A DNA stretch of 5,351 bases from Oligoflexia bacterium. Lineage in GTDB: Bacteria > Bdellovibrionota > UBA1018 > CAIMNF01. Shown one piece after another: positions 1-5,351 of this stretch (position 1 is the stretch's first letter; every line of letters begins with the position of its first letter). Location: contig CAIOKW010000062.1 of NCBI GenBank assembly GCA_903858975.1, positions 1 to 5,351 of the forward strand, read 5' to 3'. The position numbers and the translations under genes were made by a program. A model generated the notes under the pieces. That model was not told where the DNA came from. It ran no database searches and saw nothing but the letters and a program-made list of their open reading frames with translations.

Positions 1-946
1 TCGGTCAGAAAGAAAAGGCGAATGCAGTTTTTGGAAACCTCAGTTGCCGCCATTCTTCCGAACCCTTCGGCTTCGCGTAGCATGGCTTTTGCACGTTCTT
101 TACCCCTAAAATTCGCTTGGTAACCGGTGCCAATCTCTTCAATGACGCCGATGGCTTCCATCGGTGCGGGATATTGGCCCTTGGTTTTAGAAAGCACTCC
201 TTGACGTGCTTTTTTGAAAACCACGGATCGCCCGACCGGATTGTTCTCCAGCAATGCGCCCATCATTCCGCCCATGCCGCCTAGCTTTGGCTCTTTTGCA
301 ATCCGCTCGCCGCGTTTTAGTTTTTCTAAATTTGAAACAACCCATTGAATGGCATTGGCTTCGAAATTTTCCTTCTGTATGCAACCATCCGCTAAGCCTG
401 CTTTGTAGGCTTTCTCACCGGTGAGTGTTTTTCCTGAAAGAATCAGGTCCAGAGCAGTTGCGATACCCACTTTCCAAGGCATCCGCACACAACCGCCCAT
501 TCCTGGAACCACACCGAGTAGCGTTTCTGGCAAACCAATCCGCGCGGACGGATCATTTGATATTAAAATGGCTGAACTCGCGAGAGAGAGCTCACATCCT
601 CCACCCATGCAGGTTCCATTGATTGCAACAATGCGTGGAAAAGGAAGGTCTTCCCATTCGTTTAAAAGCTTTTGTCCGCCTTCAGAGAGCTCTTGTGCTT
701 CCGCTGCCGTCTTTGCTGCCTGGAAGAGTGTAATGTCAGCACCTGCAATAAAGTTCCCCGGTTTTTGGAAAACAAAATCAACGCTTCAAATTCAGACGCT
801 CGTTTTTTCAAAACAGGAATCAAAGATTCAAATTCTGCGATTACTTCGCGATTGAACTTATTTACTTTCTCTCCCTTTAGGTCGAAGTAAAGGAATGCGA
901 GTGAATGGCCAGAAACTTGGGCAATGCTGAGCTCAAAATGGTTCAT
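1..946 (-). CDS. fadJ: FadJ/FadB-like multifunctional fatty-acid oxidation protein, N-terminal enoyl-CoA hydratase part; frameshifted and cut by the window edge
   Basis: Hydratase half of a fatty-acid beta-oxidation alpha subunit, which hydrates trans-2-enoyl-CoA; the family's C-terminal 3-hydroxyacyl-CoA dehydrogenase domain would lie beyond base 1. Reading starts at the ATG at 946, the only sensible start, and needs one -1 frame change near 761-766. The restored chain (about 315 visible residues) has GEKVN (25-29), the oxyanion motif IAGAD (67-71), MGGGCE with E119, and GLPET with E141; E119 and E141 correspond to the catalytic glutamates E119 and E139 of E. coli FadB. The later stretch GRSVVFKKA...SKTKGQYPA (239-261) matches the linker of E. 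coli FadJ as I remember it, so FadJ fits better than FadB. A glycine/methionine-rich segment lies at 223-230. The gene starts 26 bases after the barrel-protein gene and has no well-spaced Shine-Dalgarno sequence. The family is very likely; FadJ versus FadB is less sure, and intactness is uncertain. Confidence 0.85.
761..766 (-). other. One-base frameshift site in the fadJ-like gene
   Basis: On the minus strand codons 60-62 read TCC AAA AAC. The starting frame then continues as CGG GGA ACT and degenerates into non-family sequence that stops at 662. Re-reading the C at 761 (a -1 shift), or adding one A to the five-A run at 762-766, gives Lys/Asn-Pro-Gly-Asn-Phe-Ile-Ala-Gly-Ala-Asp, the expected hydratase sequence, which stays open to the window edge. 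The simplest explanations are a miscounted homopolymer in the read or a recent single-base deletion. The heptamer C-AAA-AAC is only one base away from a classical -1 slippery site (A-AAA-AAC), so recoding is possible but not favoured. Confidence 0.85.
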
Positions 947-972
947 ATTCCCATAGTTTAGGGAACATGAGG

Positions 973-1914
973 CTAGAAGTAAATCCCAACTCCTGCGCCT
1001 AAGAGATAGCTTGCGCTTCGACTCAACGAGTTACCCACATCGCTCTTGCTCGGATCAATCGAGAGATTGGTTTGTGAGTCATTTGAGGTCTTGCTGCTCA
1101 GAACGCCATTGAGCTTAAAGCTCATGAGTGCGACTACTTTTTGAGTAATGGCGATTTCAGCACCGAGTTCTCCGTAACCATCCCACTGGTTTAAGGTGAA
1201 ATCAGTCAAATATTGAGACTGACCGCCAAGAAATTGAAGGTATGTGCTCGTGTAATTTAAATTGCCTCGGGCATAAGCGATCCCGCCGCCGAGGTAGGGT
1301 CTGATCCGAGATTCTCTGCCCAGAACGAAGAGTTTAGCTCCGCCCGAGAAAACACTTTGTTTGAGGGTAAAAGCGGATCCCATTCCCGTCAGAATAATTC
1401 CAGAAGTGGTATTGATCCTCGGGTTAGAAAAATCCTGCTGGTTATACAAATAGTTCGCTTCAATGAGCATATTGTTCGAAACCAGAAGCCCTAAAGAACC
1501 CCCCAGCGCATATTGTGGAGATACGTCCGCAGTATCATTACCTACCACTGATGCGATCCCACCGATGGGAGCTACATAGATTCGCAAAGGAGATCGCTCT
1601 TCAGTCATGACGCCTGAGCTATTTCGAATGGTACTGATCGAAGGCAGGCTCTTTTTTGGGGTTTCAGCACTTGCGGACACTGTCGTTACCTCGAGCGTAT
1701 CGAGCGAGCGGTCTTCCCTCGGAGTCGGAGCATCACTCAGACTTGCGGCAGCCTCAGCATCAACGGGCAAGGGCTCCACCTGTAAGGTGATCGGATCTGC
1801 ATAACCCATTTCGCCCCAAGTTGAGTCGGCCTCAAGCGCATAGGCTCGAATTCCAACTAAAGTTAACGCCGCCAGTGACCCCATCCCAAAGCTCAAGCAC
1901 TTTACGTGTTTCAT
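973..1914 (-). CDS. Secreted outer-membrane beta-barrel protein (OmpA-like/opacity-type porin fold)
   Basis: Protein of 313 residues predicted to sit in the outer membrane. Residues 1-26 form a signal peptide: basic start (K2, H3, K5), a hydrophobic core at about 8-22, and a likely cleavage after AYA (24-26). Residues 27-108 are rich in Ala, Ser, Thr, Pro and acidic residues with no clear fold, probably a flexible periplasmic segment. From about 110 to the end, alternating amphipathic strands suggest a barrel of about 8-10 strands, including YALGGSLGLLV (135-145), PYLGGGIAYARG (207-218), YGELGAEIAI (247-256) and a final strand ending GAGVGIYF. The C-terminal Phe is the usual signal for the BAM assembly machinery. 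The PYLGGGIAYA segment recalls the small outer-membrane beta-barrel domain family. Family assignment is by fold pattern; ligand or function cannot be read. M1 is preferred over M11 because it supplies the charged signal-peptide start, although no Shine-Dalgarno sequence precedes it. Confidence 0.85.
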   Translation of the reverse strand: MKHVKCLSFGMGSLAALTLVGIRAYALEADSTWGEMGYADPITLQVEPLPVDAEAAASLSDAPTPREDRSLDTLEVTTVSASAETPKKSLPSISTIRNSSGVMTEERSPLRIYVAPIGGIASVVGNDTADVSPQYALGGSLGLLVSNNMLIEANYLYNQQDFSNPRINTTSGIILTGMGSAFTLKQSVFSGGAKLFVLGRESRIRPYLGGGIAYARGNLNYTSTYLQFLGGQSQYLTDFTLNQWDGYGELGAEIAITQKVVALMSFKLNGVLSSKTSNDSQTNLSIDPSKSDVGNSLSRSASYLLGAGVGIYF

Positions 1915-1923
1915 AGTGCAGGG

Positions 1924-1952
1924 GGTATAACGAGATCCCTAATGCAATGCAA
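1924..1952 (-). promoter_or_regulatory. Possible sigma-70-like promoter for the barrel-protein gene, nearly leaderless
   Basis: On the minus strand TTGCAT (1952-1947) is followed after exactly 17 bases by TATACC (1929-1924). The boxes match consensus at 3 of 6 and 4 of 6 positions, so only the spacing is ideal. Transcription would begin at about 1915-1918, within a few bases of the ATG at 1914. That would fit the lack of any purine-rich ribosome site before this gene. The -35 box overlaps a short direct repeat (minus strand TTGCATTGCA, 1952-1943). Weak boxes make this a tentative call. Confidence 0.3.
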
Positions 1953-1967
1953 GGCGTATTTTTTGAC

Positions 1968-3170
1968 TCAGCGCTTCAAGCTTAGGCGGAGGAAATCAGG
2001 TCGCTGATCCTTCTTAGCAATCGCATCTAGTGCTTGAAGCACTGCGTTATAGCCGCCCCAAATCCCGCTCTTGGGGCTCGACTCATCACTCACCACATAT
2101 AACCCTGAAACGGGACACTGGAAGCCAAGCGCAGAGCCTACGCCATAGCAAAGTCGATCAAGCGGTATTCGATTCAAATCTTGAAAAGGATAGAGCGCAG
2201 GAAGGTCAACCGCCTCTACCCGTTCTGGATCTCGAAGATCAGGACTCACCCATTTCAAATTATACTCTAGATCCGGAATCAGACGTTCACAGACTTTTAG
2301 CATTCGCTCCGCGAGTCTACGTTCTTCGCCCCGTTCGAGCGCATGATCTTGCAAAGGCAACGCCGTTCGAAGCCTAAATGAACCCGGACGCTCTTGGATG
2401 ATTTCCAAGATGGGCGCATCTTTTTCTATGTAGATCATTCGAGTACTCATGCCCACAGGCAATGCATCTACCGAGCACTCAAAGCGAATATCAAAATTCC
2501 AGCCCATGGGTTTTGATTGAAGATCCACCGCTTCATTCATAAACCCTTTCAAGTAACCAAAATGCGAGCAAGCGAATGCATTTCTTGCAGCAATCATTTT
2601 GGAGGTACCCACCAACTGGACCCCTACGAATGCTTTTCGATCGAGAAAGATTTGCTTCAGCTGTCCTGGCTTCGCTACATGCGCCCCTAATTCAGCTAGT
2701 TTCTTCATCATGATGCGAGTTAAATATCCGGGCTCTTTCTCGAAATAAACAGTTTCAAGAACCTGCTCTGCGAGTTCCTTCCAATCTTCTGGCAATGCTG
2801 GACCGGGCTCAGATCCCTTACTCACATACAGGAGTCCCCTGAGGAGCTCAGAATTGGGTAATTCATGATCAGAAAAATCATGCCCGAAATGAAAGTGATA
2901 CTCTTCTCGTAGGCGATCAAGACTTGAACCCAGCTTAAACCGATGGCCGGGAATCAAGAGCTGAATCGGATCCTCGTCACGATTCACAAAATCGAGAGTC
3001 GAAAAACCAAAGTCTTCGGCTACTTTCCGAGGCAATGCATTTAAACCCGAATGTGTGCCTAAAGGCAAAATAAGCACCTTTTGATCTAGGCTCAAAAAGT
3101 GACGAGCAGCCCATAGTCCTGCTGGGTGCTCACCGAGAACTACGAAATCATAATCATTTGCTAGCTCCAT
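1968..3170 (-). CDS. FAD/NAD(P)-dependent oxidoreductase-like protein with a degenerate dinucleotide-binding motif
   Basis: Cytoplasmic protein of 400 residues; I do not recognise a specific gene. The N-terminus (YDFVVLGEHPAGLWAARHFL, 7-26) has the beta-alpha shape of a flavoprotein Rossmann motif, and the C-terminus has a segment like the second FAD contact of amine-oxidase/phytoene-desaturase-type enzymes (SGLYVVSDESSP, 355-366, then SGIWGGYNAVLQAL, 368-381). The central part (about 135-320) would be the substrate domain; residues 143-175 plus 181-199 resemble the region where such enzymes build the second half of the FAD domain. The GxGxxG motif reads G-E-H-P-A-G (13-18), so its second glycine is missing. 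The usual acidic residue at the end of the second strand is replaced by Leu-Pro (KVLILPLG, 31-38). FAD binding is therefore uncertain. The start at 3170 is fixed by a strong ribosome site. It lies 12 bases after waaA, suggesting a role linked to LPS or the envelope, but reaction and substrate are unknown. Confidence 0.6.
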   Translation of the reverse strand: MELANDYDFVVLGEHPAGLWAARHFLSLDQKVLILPLGTHSGLNALPRKVAEDFGFSTLDFVNRDEDPIQLLIPGHRFKLGSSLDRLREEYHFHFGHDFSDHELPNSELLRGLLYVSKGSEPGPALPEDWKELAEQVLETVYFEKEPGYLTRIMMKKLAELGAHVAKPGQLKQIFLDRKAFVGVQLVGTSKMIAARNAFACSHFGYLKGFMNEAVDLQSKPMGWNFDIRFECSVDALPVGMSTRMIYIEKDAPILEIIQERPGSFRLRTALPLQDHALERGEERRLAERMLKVCERLIPDLEYNLKWVSPDLRDPERVEAVDLPALYPFQDLNRIPLDRLCYGVGSALGFQCPVSGLYVVSDESSPKSGIWGGYNAVLQALDAIAKKDQRPDFLRLSLKR

Positions 3171-3173
3171 GAT

Positions 3174-3179
3174 CCCTCC
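3174..3179 (-). promoter_or_regulatory. Strong Shine-Dalgarno sequence deciding the oxidoreductase-like start
   Basis: The minus strand reads GGAGGG (3179-3174) in the 12-base gap after the waaA stop, four bases after GGAGG to the ATG at 3170. It is the clearest ribosome-binding site in the window and supports ATG 3170 as the start. It also implies that this gene is translated independently of, but on the same message as, waaA. Confidence 0.75.
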
Positions 3180-3182
3180 AGG

Positions 3183-4346
3183 CTACCGAATGACCAAGCA
3201 GTCTTCAAGCAATGCCTGATACTGTTTATGCTTCTGCTCCAAAAAAACTTCGGTCAAGACATCCCCATTCCTTCTCGCAAGCCAGCTCTCCAGCTCCAAG
3301 CGGTCATGGCAGCAAGTCAAAACACCCAAATCCACCAGTTCTCGAGTTTCAGAAAAACGCTCGAAATTCTTGGGCCCTGAGGCTACCGGAATTCCACTCA
3401 ATGCTGGCTCTAGCGTGGAATGAATTCCCTTTCCAAAACCACCCCCGACCCATGCCCAGTCCCCTTCGGCATAAAGTTCAGTCAAAAGGCCCATTTCATT
3501 GACCACAATATAGCGCCCAGGAATCTCATTTTCCAAATAGTCATGAATCCTTTTGAGGTTGGGTGCAGTAAGATCATGGGGAACCACCACCAAGGATCCA
3601 GGGAACCTCTTAAAGCCAGGTACCAATACCCATAAGTCCTCTAGCCACGCACTTCCCACAATTCCCACTTCGCCTTCTAGCTCAGAAATCTTCTTTGACC
3701 ACTCTTGAAGTCGGGGATTCCGTTCAGAACGTAGGCGCCTCGCAACTCGCTCAAAGCGGGGGTCTACACCTCGCTTTACTTTTGCTTCAGGCAAAAATTC
3801 CTGAAGTTCATGAACCATCGATTCTTGATTTGCAAAAAAATAAAAATCCGGGAACCGACAAAAACTCAACCTAAATAAAGAATGAAGCACTCGAATGGAG
3901 GACCGTAATTCTGCATTCACCATCATCATCGGAATTCCAAGGTCCGATGCAGCCAAAACCAAGCCAGGCCACGCATCATACTTACTCAATACGACCCGCT
4001 CCACTTTGAATTGCTCAAATAGCGCTGCCCAGTCGGATTCCGAAGGTGAGAGGCCCGAATAAACGCAAATTCCACTCATTTTTTTTAAACCACTTAAAGC
4101 TGAATCTGAAAACGCGCTGACTCCCACGTAAAGTCCGCGGGAATGAAAATCCTCAATCAAAGGAATCAGCATCTCAAGCTCACCTAAACTTGAAGCATGA
4201 AACCAGGTGGTCGGCCCAGGCCGGCCCTCTGAATTTTTCCATCCTTTGTCTTGAAAAGCTATGCGACGGCTCTCTCGCACCCCGAAATACCGAATCCAAG
4301 CGCGTGTCTGTAAAAAATTTAAGGTCGAAACCAAAAAGCGAATCAT
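3183..4346 (-). CDS. waaA: 3-deoxy-D-manno-octulosonic acid (Kdo) transferase, WaaA/KdtA family
   Basis: Transfers Kdo from CMP-Kdo to the lipid A precursor, the first step of LPS inner-core assembly, at the cytoplasmic face of the inner membrane. The 387 residues are a little shorter than the 425 of E. coli WaaA. A short hydrophobic/aromatic N-terminus (1-20) may be the membrane anchor. HASSLGE (50-56) is the family N-terminal motif, with E56 the likely catalytic base. KYDAWPG (122-128) corresponds to the family [E/D]-x-W-P motif, and NAELRSS (144-150) to the NARLS region. GVDPRFERV (193-201), GSAW (231-234) and PHD (256-258) line the nucleotide-sugar side. VGGGFGKGIHSTLEP (300-314) then ASGP-N-F (322-328) is the C-terminal donor-binding motif. 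The motif forms resemble the Bacteroidetes-like branch more than the enterobacterial one. Whether it adds one Kdo or more cannot be told. Its ATG overlaps the stop of the upstream glycosyltransferase. Confidence 0.92.
   Translation of the reverse strand: MIRFLVSTLNFLQTRAWIRYFGVRESRRIAFQDKGWKNSEGRPGPTTWFHASSLGELEMLIPLIEDFHSRGLYVGVSAFSDSALSGLKKMSGICVYSGLSPSESDWAALFEQFKVERVVLSKYDAWPGLVLAASDLGIPMMMVNAELRSSIRVLHSLFRLSFCRFPDFYFFANQESMVHELQEFLPEAKVKRGVDPRFERVARRLRSERNPRLQEWSKKISELEGEVGIVGSAWLEDLWVLVPGFKRFPGSLVVVPHDLTAPNLKRIHDYLENEIPGRYIVVNEMGLLTELYAEGDWAWVGGGFGKGIHSTLEPALSGIPVASGPKNFERFSETRELVDLGVLTCCHDRLELESWLARRNGDVLTEVFLEQKHKQYQALLEDCLVIR
4343..4346 (-). other. ATGA stop/start overlap coupling the glycosyltransferase and waaA
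   Basis: The minus strand reads ATGA at 4346-4343: ATG starts waaA and TGA ends the glycosyltransferase. A weak purine stretch (GGGGAA, in the last codons of the upstream gene) lies about five bases before the ATG. This arrangement is typical of translational coupling within an operon and supports both the stop and the start. Confidence 0.85.
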
Positions 4347-5351
4347 GAAAGTTCCCCAAGAACACTCTCAACACTTAATTTTTTCATGCACTCATAGGGA
4401 GAAAAAAATCGATAGCAAACTTTTCCATCTTTCGAGCACGGAGCGCAAGCAATCGGTAGACGAATTGAGCGACTCTCATTTCTCCACGGACCAAAACCTA
4501 ATTCAGGACGGGTGGGGCCATAAATCACAAAGCTTCGGGTCCCCACGGCCTCTGCCAAATGAGCTAAGCCAGTATCACTCCCCAATAGAAACGATGCATG
4601 CTTGAGGAGTACCGCGGTCACTTTGAAGTGAGGCTCTCTCAATCCGCTTTGAAATGGGATTCCTTCGCTCATAAGCGCATGAACCACTTCTGAACACGCG
4701 GGGTCCTTCTCCCGACCCAGAACTAGGGGTAAATAGCCCAAATTTAACTGAGCCTTCGCAACCTTCACATAGCGATTCGGATCCCATTCCTTTGAGCGCC
4801 AGCGGGAAGCAGGCATGAGGGCAAAATATTTTTTCCCCTTCAAACCATAGGCCTCAAGGATAGAATCCTCACGATCCCGAAAGGACTCAATGCACGACAA
4901 GTAAGAGGGCGGGTTTAAGGCTTGGCTGCAGTTAACATGAAAGCTCTTGCCCACTTTTGCAAACCGCTTCCAATATGGCGTTGGCAGAAACACTTTTGGG
5001 GTCAACCCTTTCAAGAGTAATAATATCCAGTTTCGAAGTCTCTGCTTAGAAACACGTTTGGACTTCGAAAATTGAAAGCGCTTCAAGTCCCAAATCCAAA
5101 AAAGAAAAAACGCTAGGCTGCTTCTGAGCGTTCGATGCAGATCGACCCTCACCTCATATTTTTCTAAATGGATTTCTTTCAGTAAATTTACCCAACCTTT
5201 GAGGCCCGATTTTTTATCGAAAGAAATCAGCTTTCTAATTCTCGGGTGCCCTTCAAGCACAAATGCAAACTCAGATGAAATGATCCAGTCGACCTGAACA
5301 TCCTTAGGAAGATTCTCCAGAAAGGCCGTAGCAAGAATGATATCTCCCAAA
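4343..5351 (-). CDS. Family-9 glycosyltransferase, LPS heptosyltransferase type (WaaF/WaaC-like), 5' end outside the window
   Basis: Expected to transfer heptose from ADP-heptose onto the Kdo-lipid A core at the inner membrane; the exact sugar is inferred from family and context. The first visible residues are LGDIILAT, matching the family's N-terminal [S/M/L]-GD-[I/V]-x-x-[T] loop whose Asp is the proposed catalytic base. About 10-15 residues therefore lie beyond the right edge. From the first visible Leu: a hydrophobic then basic stretch at 79-114 that may touch the membrane; PASRWRSKEW (180-189) with the conserved Lys 187; GSDTGLAHLAEA (257-268), the strongest family signature; and YGPT (277-280). 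A C-terminal cysteine set C302-x2-C305-x6-C312-x8-C321 is common in heptosyltransferases of this family. The adjoining waaA gene supports an inner-core role. WaaF, WaaC or WaaQ-like cannot be separated here. Confidence 0.9.
   Translation of the reverse strand, partial: LGDIILATAFLENLPKDVQVDWIISSEFAFVLEGHPRIRKLISFDKKSGLKGWVNLLKEIHLEKYEVRVDLHRTLRSSLAFFLFWIWDLKRFQFSKSKRVSKQRLRNWILLLLKGLTPKVFLPTPYWKRFAKVGKSFHVNCSQALNPPSYLSCIESFRDREDSILEAYGLKGKKYFALMPASRWRSKEWDPNRYVKVAKAQLNLGYLPLVLGREKDPACSEVVHALMSEGIPFQSGLREPHFKVTAVLLKHASFLLGSDTGLAHLAEAVGTRSFVIYGPTRPELGFGPWRNESRSIRLPIACAPCSKDGKVCYRFFSPYECMKKLSVESVLGELS

Noticed and set aside
421..855. Open frame of 144 codons on the plus strand
   Set aside because: It is antisense to the enoyl-CoA hydratase coding region, whose motifs are unmistakable on the minus strand; its translation shows no family features and no ribosome site.
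948..965. Short inverted repeat TTCCC/GGGAA with an 8-base loop before the fadJ-like start
   Set aside because: Only five pairs, no T-tract, and likely chance; too weak to call a terminator or a translation-control hairpin, although it would cover the bases just before the ATG.
1955..1967. T-rich run on the plus strand after the oxidoreductase-like stop, considered as a terminator
   Set aside because: On the transcribed strand it is an A-run, not a U-run, and no GC-rich hairpin precedes it.
2030..2377. Open frame of 115 codons on the plus strand
   Set aside because: Antisense shadow inside the oxidoreductase-like gene, with no recognisable protein features.
4261..4605. Open frame of 114 codons on the plus strand spanning the glycosyltransferase/waaA junction
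   Set aside because: It runs antisense through two well-supported genes, and its translation has no domain-like pattern.

Overview
The window carries five protein-coding genes, all read from the minus strand, and almost no non-coding DNA. In transcription order (high to low coordinate) they are: a family-9 glycosyltransferase of the LPS heptosyltransferase type, cut by the right window edge; a WaaA/KdtA-type Kdo transferase; an unrecognised protein with the outline of a FAD-dependent oxidoreductase; a secreted outer-membrane beta-barrel protein; and the N-terminal enoyl-CoA hydratase half of a FadJ/FadB-like fatty-acid oxidation protein, cut by the left edge and carrying a one-base frameshift. 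I see no tRNA, rRNA, CRISPR array, insertion sequence or phage gene.

The organism is a diderm (Gram-negative) bacterium that makes LPS: it has Kdo and heptose transferases and an outer-membrane barrel protein ending in Phe. Base composition looks intermediate. The WaaA motifs resemble, from memory, the divergent form of Bacteroidetes and some delta-like groups more than the enterobacterial form. A Bdellovibrionota or deltaproteobacterial-like origin is a reasonable guess, but the window alone does not prove it.

Layout: the glycosyltransferase (4343-5351) and waaA (3183-4346) overlap by the four bases ATGA. The oxidoreductase-like gene (1968-3170) follows after 12 bases, with a strong Shine-Dalgarno sequence in that gap. 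These three look like one translationally coupled unit for inner-core LPS assembly on the cytoplasmic face of the inner membrane: WaaA adds Kdo to lipid A precursor, and the family-9 enzyme would add heptose or a similar sugar. The role of the flavoprotein-like gene is unknown. A 53-base gap (1915-1967) then holds a possible weak promoter placed so close to the barrel-protein ATG that its transcript would be almost leaderless. The fadJ-like gene starts 26 bases beyond the barrel gene.

The most noteworthy points are the frameshift in the fadJ-like gene just before the oxyanion-hole motif, and the decayed nucleotide-binding motif of the oxidoreductase-like protein. The window otherwise looks like ordinary chromosomal sequence, and I found no convincing new biological system.
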